Assembly (NCBI RefSeq): GCF_051486985.1
Contig: NZ_JAHVDV010000002.1
Location: forward strand, 246,669-310,668
Direction of reading: 5' to 3'
Source of the DNA: CBFFRJ01 sp051486985
Lineage (GTDB): Bacteria > Pseudomonadota > Gammaproteobacteria > Enterobacterales > Enterobacteriaceae
DNA length: 64,000 bases
A program made the position numbers and the translations under genes. Shown in pieces: positions 44,059 to 52,666 of the stretch. Every line of letters begins with the position of its first letter. Position 1 is the stretch's first letter. The notes below the pieces were generated by a model, which saw only the letters and a program-made list of their open reading frames with translations, was not told the origin of the DNA and made no database searches.

Positions 44059-45450
44059 TTACAGCGTTTCGCCGTTGCTGGCGATAACCTGTTTATACCA
44101 GTCAAAGCTGCGTTTTTTACTGCGTTTCAGCGTGCCTTTTCCGTCGTTATCTTTGTCGACATAGATAAAGCCATAACGCTTTTTCATCTCGCCGGTCCCG
44201 GCGCTGACGATATCAATCGGTCCCCACCAGGTGTAGCCCATGATGTTGCAGCCATCGGCGACGGCCTCCGCCATTTCGCGGATATGCTGTCGGCCATAAT
44301 CGATGCGTGCCGTATCGTTGATAACACCCTTTTCATCCGGTTCATCCACGCCGCCGTAGCCGTTCTCCACAATAAAAAGCGGCTTACGGTATCTGTCCGC
44401 CAGCTCATTACAGACGAGACGAAACCCTTTGGCGTCAATCGGCCAGCCCCAGGCGGTTTTTTCAAGGTAAGGGTTGTCCTGACCAACGGTGCCCCCGGTG
44501 TCGATGCGAAATTCTCCCCCAGCCTGATGCAGGACGCTACGGTAATAGCTAAAACCGAGATAATCGGACGGGTAGTTGGCGATTAACTCCAGGTCACCCT
44601 CCTCGATGGACAGCGCAATGTTCTGTTCGCGGAACAGGCGCGGCGTCCATGCCGGGTACTCACCGAGCATCATTACATCCGAGTAGAACAGCGAACGGCG
44701 GCGCAGCTGCATGGTCGAGAAGATATCTTCCGGGTTGCAGGTCGCCGGGTAGACGGTACTCAGTGACAGCATGCAGCCAATCTGCGCGTTCGGGATAATC
44801 TCGTGGCACAGCTTGTTGGCGAGCGCATTGGCCACAAACTGATGGTGGTTCGCCTGGTAGAGCTCCTGCGGCGTGGCACTGGGGTCAACGGCACCAGTGG
44901 CAAAGGGCATGCGGTTCATGTTGTTCAGTTCGTTGAAGGTCATCCAGTATTTGACCTTCTCGCGATAGCGGGTAAACACCACCTCGCAGTAGCGGGTGAA
45001 GAAGGTCACCAGCTTGCGGTTTTTCCAGCCGCCGTACTCCTGATAAAGCGCCAGCGGCGTCTCGTAGTGAGAAAGGGTGATAACCGGCTCAATGCCGTAT
45101 TTCAGCAGCTCATCGAACAGGTCATCGTAGAACTGCAGACCGGCTTCGTTAGGGGTAGTCTCATCCCCGCGCGGAAAGATGCGCGTCCAGGCAATGGAGG
45201 TGCGAAAGCATTTGAAGCCCATTTCGGCGAACAGCGCCACGTCTTCTTTGTAGTGGTGGTAGAAATCCACGGCTTCATGGCTGGCGTAATACTTAGTGGG
45301 ATCGATTACCGCATCGTGTTTGCCGGAGGCAATCCCGCCGCGTACCACATCGGAGATGGAGGGCCCTTTGCCGTCCACATTCCATGCGCCCTCCGCCTGG
45401 TTGGCGGCAATCGCACCGCCCCATAAAAAATCTTTCGGGAAAACAGACAT
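44059..45450 (-). CDS. 6-phospho-beta-glucosidase (GH1), second copy
   Basis: Cytoplasmic glycoside hydrolase family 1 enzyme that cleaves phosphorylated beta-glucosides after PTS uptake. The ATG at 45450 (MSVFPKDFLWGGAIAANQ), five bases after AAGGAG, gives 463 residues; a GTG two codons earlier is less likely. The acid/base Glu lies in WMTFNELNNMNR near residue 172 and the nucleophile Glu in PLFIVENGYG near 360. The N-terminal WGGA.AANQ.EGAW signature is complete. Last of bglG-bglF-GH1-GH1, nine bases after the first GH1 gene, which it resembles closely enough to suggest an old duplication or paralogous pairing. Confidence 0.9.
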   Translation of the reverse strand: MSVFPKDFLWGGAIAANQAEGAWNVDGKGPSISDVVRGGIASGKHDAVIDPTKYYASHEAVDFYHHYKEDVALFAEMGFKCFRTSIAWTRIFPRGDETTPNEAGLQFYDDLFDELLKYGIEPVITLSHYETPLALYQEYGGWKNRKLVTFFTRYCEVVFTRYREKVKYWMTFNELNNMNRMPFATGAVDPSATPQELYQANHHQFVANALANKLCHEIIPNAQIGCMLSLSTVYPATCNPEDIFSTMQLRRRSLFYSDVMMLGEYPAWTPRLFREQNIALSIEEGDLELIANYPSDYLGFSYYRSVLHQAGGEFRIDTGGTVGQDNPYLEKTAWGWPIDAKGFRLVCNELADRYRKPLFIVENGYGGVDEPDEKGVINDTARIDYGRQHIREMAEAVADGCNIMGYTWWGPIDIVSAGTGEMKKRYGFIYVDKDNDGKGTLKRSKKRSFDWYKQVIASNGETL

Positions 45451-45459
45451 ATTCACTCC

Positions 45460-46932
45460 TTAATCTGTTAAATCTTCGCCATTGGAGGCAATCATTTTTT
45501 TGTACCAGTGGTAGCTCTTTTTCAGGGACCGCTTCTGGGTGCCATTGCCCATGTCGTCCTGGTCAACATAGATAAACCCGTAGCGTTTGGAGATTTGCGC
45601 CGTGCCCGCACTGACCACGTCAATCGGCCCCCACCAGGTGTAGCCAAAGAGATCCACGCCGTCGGCCAGCGCCTCCTGCATTTGCTCAATGTGCAGGCGC
45701 AGGTACTCAATGCGGTAATCGTCGTTGATGGAGCCATCGGCGTTAACGGTATCCACCGCGCCCAGGCCATTTTCGGCAATAAACAGCGGCTTCTGATAGC
45801 GGTCATAGAGTTGGTTGAGCGCCAGACGCAGCCCTTTGGGGTCAATCTGCCAGCCCCACTGGCTGGTGGGCAGGTGCGGGTTACGGATGCCGCCGGTGAT
45901 AAGATTGCCCTCGGCCCCTTCCAGTTTTTCCGGGTGCGCGCTGACGGTGCTGGACATGTAATAGCTGAATGACACGAAATCCACCGGGTGCTGGCGCAGG
46001 ATCTCATCGTCGCCGACCACTTTTTGCAGCGTGACCCCTTTTTCGGCCAGCATGCGGTCGGTGTACGCCGGGTAGTAGCCGCGGGCCTGGACATCACTGA
46101 AGAACAGCGACACGCGCTGCATCTCTTCGCAGGCCTGCAAATCATCCGGGTGGCAGCTGTGCGGGTAGAGCATCTGGTAGCTTATCATGCAGCCGACCTT
46201 CGAGCCGGGAATGATCTGATGGCAGGCTTTGGTCGCCAGAGCACTGGCCACAAACTGATGGTGCGCGCCCTGGTATTTATCCTGCTCAAGGTGCGGGTTG
46301 TCTTCTTCAATAACGCCTACACTGACGTAAGGATGGTGCTTCACGCAGTTGATCTCGTTGAAGGTCATCCAGTACTTCACTTTTTTGCGATAACGGGTAA
46401 AGCAGGTGGTCGCGAAGCGCACATAGAAATCGACCACCTCGCGATTGGGCCAGCCACCATAATCAGTCACCAGCGCCAGCGGCATTTCATAGTGAGAGAG
46501 CGACACAATGGGCTCGATGCCGTGTGAATGCAGGGCATCAAACACCTCATCATAGAACTTCAGCCCGGCTTCGTTAGGCGTGGTTTCGTCACCGCGCGGG
46601 AAGAGGCGGGTCCAGGCTATCGACATGCGAAAGCATTTAAAGCCCATGCCGGCAAAGAGGGCGATGTCCTCTTTAAAATGATGATAGAAGTCGTTGCCTT
46701 TACGTTTTGGATAGTACTTCGTGCTGTTCGGATCCTGTGCTTCGCGCACCTGCGCGTGGGTCATGCCCAGCCACTGGTCGAGCCAGCGTGCTTTTGGGGT
46801 GTTGATGTCAAAGGTATAAACATCAGAGACCGACAGCCCTTTACCCCCGACGTTCCACGCCCCTTCAAGCTGATTTGCCGCCGTCGCGCCACCCCACATA
46901 AACCCTTCCGGAAATGATTTAGAAAATGTCAT
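45460..46932 (-). CDS. 6-phospho-beta-glucosidase (GH1), first copy
   Basis: GH1 phospho-beta-glucosidase, 490 residues from the ATG at 46932 (MTFSKSFPEGFMWGGATAANQ); AGGAG lies seven bases upstream, and an ATG at 46947 overlapping the bglF stop is less likely. Acid/base Glu in WMTFNEINCVKHHP near 188 and nucleophile in PLFIAENGLG near 378. Relative to the second copy it has an insert near residues 40-70 (FDINTPKARWLDQWLG...). It follows bglF with an 11-base gap and would hydrolyse the sugar phosphates imported by that transporter. It resembles E. coli BglA/AscB/BglB-type enzymes; which one is closest was not determined. Confidence 0.91.
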   Translation of the reverse strand: MTFSKSFPEGFMWGGATAANQLEGAWNVGGKGLSVSDVYTFDINTPKARWLDQWLGMTHAQVREAQDPNSTKYYPKRKGNDFYHHFKEDIALFAGMGFKCFRMSIAWTRLFPRGDETTPNEAGLKFYDEVFDALHSHGIEPIVSLSHYEMPLALVTDYGGWPNREVVDFYVRFATTCFTRYRKKVKYWMTFNEINCVKHHPYVSVGVIEEDNPHLEQDKYQGAHHQFVASALATKACHQIIPGSKVGCMISYQMLYPHSCHPDDLQACEEMQRVSLFFSDVQARGYYPAYTDRMLAEKGVTLQKVVGDDEILRQHPVDFVSFSYYMSSTVSAHPEKLEGAEGNLITGGIRNPHLPTSQWGWQIDPKGLRLALNQLYDRYQKPLFIAENGLGAVDTVNADGSINDDYRIEYLRLHIEQMQEALADGVDLFGYTWWGPIDVVSAGTAQISKRYGFIYVDQDDMGNGTQKRSLKKSYHWYKKMIASNGEDLTD

Positions 46933-46943
46933 GCGCTTACTCC

Positions 46944-48785
46944 TCATGCCGCAGATGCGGTCAGTGTCAGAAATTCGTCGCGGCTGGCGACATCGCCTTT
47001 CGCTTTGACCGGGCTGATATCGCCGTAACGTTCGCTGTTGGTCACCACCAGGATGACGCTTGGGTCAATGCCTTCCGCCTTGAGTGCATCGAGATCGAAG
47101 GTGATCAGCAGCTCGCCCGCTTCCACAAACTGCCCGGCTTCGATATGGCTGGTGAAGTGCCTGCCGCCCAGCTTCACGGTGTCGATCCCGATGTGAATGA
47201 GGATCTCCGCCCCGGTATCGCTTTGCAGCGCCAGCGCATGGTGGGTTTCAAAGAGGGACTCGACTTTGCCGTTACTCGGTGAACGCAGCTCACCGGTGGT
47301 GGGGTAAATCGCCAGCCCTTTGCCGAAAATTTCGTCGGCAAAGACCGGATCGCTGAGTGTGTTCAGCGCTTTCAGCTCACCGCTGACCGGGGCAAACAGG
47401 GTCTCTTCTGACCGGGCAAGGGGCATCGCGCTGACCCCTGCGACCACCGGCTGGGTGGTCTCTTCAAAACCGATGATGACGGTGATGATGGCGGCGCCGA
47501 CAAACGAGATGGCAATACTGACCAGCGCCCATAAGAAGGTGGGGCCGACCAGACCTGGAATACCCGGCAGGCCGCTCAAGGCGAAGGCGTAGGTTTTCAC
47601 TCCCATCGCCATGGCAAACGCGCCGCCGCAGGCCCCGCCAATCAATGCGGCCGCAAAGGGACGTTTATAGCGGATATTGACCCCGTACATCGCCGGTTCG
47701 GTGATCCCCATCGCGGCGCTAAAGCTGGTGGTCAGTGCCAGCGATTTGAGTTTTTTATCGCGGGCGCGCAGGAAGACGCCGAAGGCGGCACCGGCCTGTC
47801 CGAGGTTGGCGATGTAAAAGAGGATTTTAATCGGGTCGAAGCCGATGGTACTGATGTTGTTGATCATGATGGGGACGATCACGTAGTGCATACCGGTGAT
47901 AATAATCAACGACAGCGTGCCGCCCACCACAATGCCTGCCACGATCCCCATGTTCTCCACCATCCAGATGATGCCGCCTGAGAGCGCGTTACCGGCATAA
48001 ATTCCCACCGGGCCGATGGCGATGAGGGTAATGGGAGTCACGATGAGCAGACAAAGCAGCGGGACGAACATGGTTTTCAGCGGGCCGGGCATAACGCGGT
48101 CGACAAGACGCTCAACGTAACTCAACAGCCAGACGGCAAACAGAATCGGGATCACGGTTGAGGCGTAATTGACGGTGGGCACGGGTAAACCAATAAAGCT
48201 AACCGGCCCGCCCGCCTTGAACAGGGTCTGAATTGCCGGGTGAAACAGCGCGGCGGTGAGCGCCACAGCGACGTAGGGATTGGCACCAAACTTCTTTGCT
48301 GCGCTGAACGCCAGCGCGAAGGGCAGGAAGTAGAACACGCCATCGCTGACCGCGAGCAGGATCTGATAGGTCTGATTGCCGGTATCTACCCACTTCATCG
48401 CTACCATCAGCGCCAGCAAGCCTTTGAGAATACCGGCCCCGGCAATAGCAGGGATGACAGGGGAGAAAATGCTCGACAGCCCTTCGAAGATGACCGAAAT
48501 CGGGTTACGCCGTTTGGTCGGGCGGGCCGCATTGTCCAGTTCAGGAAGTTCGGCCAGAAGGGCTTTACATAAGGGTTCGACGTTGTTGCCAATAATGAGC
48601 TGGAACTGGTCGCCGGAGATATTGACCCCCATCACGCCTTCAAGTGCTTCCAGGGCGGCACGGTCGGCCTTGTCGTTCTCTTTGAGCAGAAAACGCAGGC
48701 GGGTGATGCAGTGAAACAGTGAGAGTACGTTCTCTTTGCCGCCAATCCTGTTAAGGATCTGGCGAGCCGTGTCCTGATAATCCAT
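46944..48785 (-). CDS. bglF: PTS beta-glucoside-specific enzyme IIBCA
   Basis: Inner-membrane PTS transporter that imports and phosphorylates aryl-beta-glucosides. It has 613 residues in domain order B-C-A: EIIB with the phosphorylated Cys in LFHCITRLRF near residue 24, EIIC membrane domain from about 105 to 450, and EIIA from about 470 with the active His in GAEILIHIGIDTVKLGG near 545. The ribosome binding site GGAGGA is clear. In E. coli BglF also phosphorylates and inactivates BglG when no substrate is present. Upstream are an RAT antiterminator site and an ERIC element. Confidence 0.92.
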   Translation of the reverse strand: MDYQDTARQILNRIGGKENVLSLFHCITRLRFLLKENDKADRAALEALEGVMGVNISGDQFQLIIGNNVEPLCKALLAELPELDNAARPTKRRNPISVIFEGLSSIFSPVIPAIAGAGILKGLLALMVAMKWVDTGNQTYQILLAVSDGVFYFLPFALAFSAAKKFGANPYVAVALTAALFHPAIQTLFKAGGPVSFIGLPVPTVNYASTVIPILFAVWLLSYVERLVDRVMPGPLKTMFVPLLCLLIVTPITLIAIGPVGIYAGNALSGGIIWMVENMGIVAGIVVGGTLSLIIITGMHYVIVPIMINNISTIGFDPIKILFYIANLGQAGAAFGVFLRARDKKLKSLALTTSFSAAMGITEPAMYGVNIRYKRPFAAALIGGACGGAFAMAMGVKTYAFALSGLPGIPGLVGPTFLWALVSIAISFVGAAIITVIIGFEETTQPVVAGVSAMPLARSEETLFAPVSGELKALNTLSDPVFADEIFGKGLAIYPTTGELRSPSNGKVESLFETHHALALQSDTGAEILIHIGIDTVKLGGRHFTSHIEAGQFVEAGELLITFDLDALKAEGIDPSVILVVTNSERYGDISPVKAKGDVASRDEFLTLTASAA

Positions 48786-48862
48786 AAAAATTCCTCCAGA
48801 CTGAAGTCAAAAGCCGACTTCATCCACAATGACCGGTTTACACCGGGACTTTGTTTCCTCTG

Positions 48863-48890
48863 GGGTTTGCCTGATTAAACAGTAACAAGC
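48863..48890 (-). promoter_or_regulatory. RAT antiterminator site before bglF
   Basis: On the minus strand GCTTGTTACTGTTTAATCAG followed by GCAAACC matches the BglG-target pattern (TTGTTACTG ... CAGGCAAAACC): a short CTG/CAG stem with the conserved TTGTTA and GGCAAA sides. BglG binding here should stop formation of a terminator ahead of bglF. The terminator partner stem is not clear-cut in this leader. Confidence 0.72.
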
Positions 48891-48902
48891 CTGGATGGAA
48901 TT

Positions 48903-49029
48903 TATACGCTTCATCCTTCGTGCTACAGATGCGTTGGCTTTCCTCGTTCACCCCAGTCACTTACCAATGTAAGCTCCTGGAGATTTACTGCGTCGCCGCC
49001 TTCCTGTAGCCCGAATTATTTTGCGTATA
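48903..49029. repeat. ERIC element (127 bp) between bglG and bglF
   Basis: Contains the core used in the classical ERIC primers: TTCACCCCAGTCACTTAC followed by ATGTAAGCTCCTGG, flanked by CTTTCCTCGTTC and CGTCGCCGCCTTCCTG, and bounded by TATACGC and GCGTATA. The length from the first to the last TATA is exactly 127 bases, the full consensus length. It sits 10 bases after the bglG stop and 12 bases before the RAT site, so it would be part of the bglGF transcript. Confidence 0.9.
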
Positions 49030-49039
49030 ACTTAACATT

Positions 49040-49894
49040 TTAAACTTTCCCTGCGTCGGGCACCGTCCGCTGCACAATATTTTCAATATGCACCGTCAGG
49101 TAGAGTTTTTCCGAGTTGCTCATGGTGTGGTGATAATGTCTGGTGACGAATTCGTTGATGGCTTCGACACATTTCAGTGTCGCCTGATAGCGTCGCTGTA
49201 CCAGTGCAAAGAATTCTTCATCGTCATTATTTAACACCACACCATCAATCACCCGTTGCGCAAAAAACTTCAGATGCGTAATAAACCGCTGGTAATTGAG
49301 ACTATGTTCATCAAGCGGAATATTAAAAAAGTACTTCACAATATTCTGTAACTGATAAATAAGCCGCGTGATCTGCGTGGTTTTTCCTAAGGTGTCATTG
49401 AGTCCGGCATTCACAATATGCAGAGCGATACTGCACGCCTCGCTGTCCGGTAGCAGCATGCCGGTGCGGGCGACAATCATCCCCAAAGCCTGGCGACCAA
49501 TGGCGTATTCCGCAGTGTAAAAATGGCGTACTTCCCACTCCAGGGGGTTAGGTAAAACTTCATTATTTTGTTGGCGTTGCAGCGCAAAATGCAGGTGATC
49601 GGCGAGGGTGACGTATAACCCCTCACTGAGCTTATGATTGAGCACGCTGCGGGCGTGAGTGATGATATCCGCCGTGATCTGCAAAATATCCACCGGTACT
49701 TCACTGACCAGATCTTTAAATCGGGCTGAAATTTGTGAATCTTCCAGCCGGAATATTTTATCAATCGCATCGCGATTGATGCTGGCACCGTTGTGGGTAT
49801 TAAACCCCAGTCCACGACCGGTTAGAATAACCTCCAGGCCATCCTCATCCACTGCGCTGACAACATTATTATTTAATATTTGTTTGACCAGCAT
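49040..49894 (-). CDS. bglG: BglG-family transcriptional antiterminator
   Basis: RNA-binding antiterminator that binds RAT sites in its dimeric unphosphorylated state and lets transcription pass leader terminators. The ATG at 49894 (MLVKQILNNNVVSAVDEDG), preceded by CAGGAG, gives 284 residues; E. coli BglG has 278. The N-terminal CAT RNA-binding domain covers residues 1-55, followed by two PRD domains with conserved His residues (for example LADHLHFAL near 103 and ACSIALHIVNAG near 160). First gene of the beta-glucoside operon, with RAT sites both before and after it as in E. coli. Confidence 0.93.
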   Translation of the reverse strand: MLVKQILNNNVVSAVDEDGLEVILTGRGLGFNTHNGASINRDAIDKIFRLEDSQISARFKDLVSEVPVDILQITADIITHARSVLNHKLSEGLYVTLADHLHFALQRQQNNEVLPNPLEWEVRHFYTAEYAIGRQALGMIVARTGMLLPDSEACSIALHIVNAGLNDTLGKTTQITRLIYQLQNIVKYFFNIPLDEHSLNYQRFITHLKFFAQRVIDGVVLNNDDEEFFALVQRRYQATLKCVEAINEFVTRHYHHTMSNSEKLYLTVHIENIVQRTVPDAGKV

Positions 49895-49969
49895 CGCCAA
49901 CTCCTGAAAACAAAAACGGGCAAGACATAAATACAGATACAGGCAGTTTTGCCTCTCAGTCTGCATTTA

Positions 49970-49996
49970 GGTTTTGCCCGATAGTCGGTAACAAGC
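49970..49996 (-). promoter_or_regulatory. RAT antiterminator site before bglG
   Basis: On the minus strand GCTTGTTACCGACTATCGG followed by GCAAAACC fits the BglG target: TTGTTAC and GGGCAAAACC around a CCGA/TCGG stem. A GGCA/TGCC hairpin follows about 20 bases downstream in the leader and is a candidate terminator. It implies autogenous control of bglG. The remaining gap to the GntR gene (up to 50190) should hold both divergent promoters. Confidence 0.75.
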
Positions 49997-50190
49997 GTAA
50001 TGCAGTTAAAACCTAGCACTGCCAAAAAGAATATTCAATGCAACACAAGGGGATGAGTAAATTCGTATGCCAAATTGTGATCCGGTTTGCGAAAAGGTGG
50101 AGAGTACCTGAACATCGCACAGGGTGGACAAACGTTGTCACTTTGCGCGGCTGTGGCTACCATACCGGAATGAAAGAGGGAGTTGCGCCA

Positions 50191-50925
50191 ATGATCGACA
50201 AACATTCCACCGTGCCAGTCTATTTACAGCTTGAACACTATCTTACCGGGAAAATCGCCGCCGGTTCGCTGAAGCCTGGCGATGTCATCCCCTCAGAGAA
50301 TGAGCTTTGCCAGCAGTTTGCTATTTCCCGCATGACGGCGCGCAAAGCGGTGGACTATCTGGTGCGACAGGGCAAAGTGGAGCGTCGCCGGGGGCAGGGG
50401 ACGTTCGTGGTGCAGTCAGGCAAAAACGTGCGCATCTCGCTGCCCCTGGACAGACATCTCTCTTCCAGTGAGGCGACGCTGGGGCTTGATGAGCCGGTTA
50501 TCAACCGCCTGATTTGCCTCTTGCGCCAGCCCGCTTGCGGGGAGATAGCCGGGAAGCTGCGGATTGCGCCTGACAGTGAGGTGTGGTTTATGCAGCGCCT
50601 GCGCCTCGTAGGGGATATTCCGTTTGTTTTTGAACAATCCTGGATGATTACCCACCCCTTTGAGGATCTCAGTGAGGCGGATCTTAACCGCTCAAAATAT
50701 GCCTATATCAGCCGTAAAGGTTTTACCGTCGAGCGCTCGGAAAAGGAGATCCGCGCTGAGCTACCGTCGCAAAACGTTCGCGATATGTTGGGCATCAATC
50801 GCGATGAACCCGTGCTGCACGCCACCTCAGTGGCCTTTCTGCGCGAAGATACGCCGTTTGAGCTCTCAGAAATTTACTACAACCAACAGCACTACCGTTT
50901 CACGCTGACTGCCGCCCGTCCCTGA
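50191..50925 (+). CDS. GntR/HutC-family regulator with UTRA domain
   Basis: Transcription factor of 244 residues. The ATG at 50191 (MIDKHSTVPVYLQLEHYL), eight bases after GGGAG, fits the family start; upstream ATGs would add poorly conserved residues. Winged helix-turn-helix at residues 8-70 (PSENELCQQFAISRMTARKAVDYLVRQGKVERRRGQGTF in parts) and a ligand-binding UTRA domain from about 85. Its position directly before the PTS/GH4 pair makes it the likely sugar-phosphate-responsive regulator of those genes. Confidence 0.87.
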   Translation: MIDKHSTVPVYLQLEHYLTGKIAAGSLKPGDVIPSENELCQQFAISRMTARKAVDYLVRQGKVERRRGQGTFVVQSGKNVRISLPLDRHLSSSEATLGLDEPVINRLICLLRQPACGEIAGKLRIAPDSEVWFMQRLRLVGDIPFVFEQSWMITHPFEDLSEADLNRSKYAYISRKGFTVERSEKEIRAELPSQNVRDMLGINRDEPVLHATSVAFLREDTPFELSEIYYNQQHYRFTLTAARP

Positions 50926-50969
50926 GGCCCGGGAGGCCAGGTTTGTGATCCGCACCGCGTTTTAAAATT

Positions 50970-51015
50970 AGTGGGCTAGACAACTATACATTGATACTGA
51001 CTATACTCTGACTAT
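50970..51015 (+). promoter_or_regulatory. Promoter/operator region of the alpha-glucoside PTS gene
   Basis: The 120-base gap has TGGGCTAGACAA (50971-50982), an imperfect palindrome similar in type to the NagR/DasR site TGGTCTAGACCA of UTRA-type GntR regulators, and a direct repeat CTGACTAT at 50997-51004 and 51008-51015. A promoter is likely here, but its elements are not clear. Confidence 0.35.
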
Positions 51016-51045
51016 GTTCAGCCAGTACCCATAAGGAAAATAACA

Positions 51046-52653
51046 ATGCGTCGGACGGGTGAGTTTCTTCAGGATTTAGGAAAGGCATTGATGATGCCCA
51101 TTTCCGTGATCGCCGCAGCGGGGATATTCCTCGGCCTTGCGGCGGCATTACAGAATCCGGCGATTGTCGGTGAAAGTATTATTCACGCTGAGGCCATGCA
51201 ACAGGTCATTGGCTTTATTCGCAAGGTCGCCGGGGCGCTCTTTGGTAATCTCCCGCTGCTGTTTGCGATTGCTGCGGCCATTGGCCTTGCGCGTGATGAA
51301 AAACCCACGGCAGCTCTCGCGGCGGTTATCGGTTTTATTACCTTCCATGTGGGTGTGAATTACAGCTTACTGGCGCAAGGTTTAACGCCGCAAACTACCT
51401 CAGTCGCTGCATTAATGGAAAAAGGCTACAGCCAGGCCGATGCGGTAATGTATTCCGCTGAATTTGCCAGCACGCTGGGCATATTTTCTTACCAGATGAG
51501 TGTGCTTGGCGGGGTTATTGCCGGCCTGATTACCGTTATTCTGCACAACCGTTTTTATACGATTAAACTCCCGGCGGCCATCGCCTATTTTGGTGGCCGT
51601 CGCTTTGTTCCCATTATTACCGTGATTGTCCTGCCCATTGTCGGTGTGCTGATGTCGCTAATCTGGCCATATATCGCAAACGCCATCATTCACCTCGGGC
51701 AATTTATTGGTGAGTCCGGGCCCTTTGGCACCTTTATTTATGCGTTTACTGAACGCATCCTGATCCCAACCGGTTTACACCACATTCTCAACGAGACCGT
51801 ACGCTTTACCCCTGTCGGCGGCATGGTGCATGTGAATAACGAAAGCGTTATCGGGGCGCTCTCCATTTTCAATTATGCGCTTGCCCACCCTGGCGCGCTG
51901 GCCGATGACATAGTGCGCGAAGCAACCCGATTCCTGGCGCAGGGGAAAATTCCGGTCATGATGTTCGGTCTGCCCGCCGCGGCGCTGGCTATCTACCGCT
52001 GTGCGAAGCCCGAGCATAAACAACGTGTGAAAGCCCTGATGCTGGCGGGAGCGCTGGCCTCCTTTACCACTGGCATCACTGAGCCGCTGGAGTTCAGCTT
52101 TATTTTTGTCTCGCCGCTGCTGTTTTTATTCCATGCGATTATGTCCGGTCTCTCTTTTGCCAGTGCGCAACTGCTCCAGGTGATGATCGGCAATATTCAG
52201 GGCGGGTTTATCGACTTTATGGTCTTTGGCGTGCTGGGTGGAACCAAGACCCACTGGTGGTTTGATTTACTGCTCGGCTGTATCTGGGCCCCGGTCTATT
52301 ACTTCGCCTTTAAGTGGATAATTTTACGCACCAACGCCAGAACGCCGGGGCGTGAAGAAGAGGATAACGCTTCCCTGACCCCCAATGAATCAGTCAAAGG
52401 TGACGCTGCAACAGAACAAATTATTGCCGGTCTTGGGGGGCGGGAAAATATCCAGAATGTCGACTGCTGCTTTACCCGTCTGCGGGTGAAAATTGTCGAT
52501 ATGCAGAAAGTTGATGAGAAACAGCTTAAACAAAGTGGTGCGAGCGGATTTGTTCGCGCAACAAAAAACGATATTCAGGTTATTTACGGCCCGCAGGTCG
52601 AGAGTATTGCCAGTGCCGTAAAACAGCACTTACTTGTTCAACAGACGCAATAA
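51046..52653 (+). CDS. PTS glucose/maltose-type enzyme IICB (alpha-glucoside)
   Basis: Inner-membrane PTS transporter of the glucose-glucoside family, 535 residues in order C-B. The EIIC domain (residues 1 to about 425) has ten or so hydrophobic segments and the conserved IPTGLHHILNETVRF near 245 and GITEPLEFSFIF near 345. The EIIB domain begins near 450 with the phosphorylated Cys in NVDCCFTRLRV near 484. No EIIA domain is attached, so it probably uses the glucose EIIA (Crr), as MalX and GlvCB do. It pairs with the downstream GH4 enzyme (13-base gap), similar to AglA-AglB of Klebsiella, which take up sucrose isomers and other alpha-glucosides. Confidence 0.87.
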   Translation: MRRTGEFLQDLGKALMMPISVIAAAGIFLGLAAALQNPAIVGESIIHAEAMQQVIGFIRKVAGALFGNLPLLFAIAAAIGLARDEKPTAALAAVIGFITFHVGVNYSLLAQGLTPQTTSVAALMEKGYSQADAVMYSAEFASTLGIFSYQMSVLGGVIAGLITVILHNRFYTIKLPAAIAYFGGRRFVPIITVIVLPIVGVLMSLIWPYIANAIIHLGQFIGESGPFGTFIYAFTERILIPTGLHHILNETVRFTPVGGMVHVNNESVIGALSIFNYALAHPGALADDIVREATRFLAQGKIPVMMFGLPAAALAIYRCAKPEHKQRVKALMLAGALASFTTGITEPLEFSFIFVSPLLFLFHAIMSGLSFASAQLLQVMIGNIQGGFIDFMVFGVLGGTKTHWWFDLLLGCIWAPVYYFAFKWIILRTNARTPGREEEDNASLTPNESVKGDAATEQIIAGLGGRENIQNVDCCFTRLRVKIVDMQKVDEKQLKQSGASGFVRATKNDIQVIYGPQVESIASAVKQHLLVQQTQ

Positions 52654-52666
52654 GAGAACAGATGAT

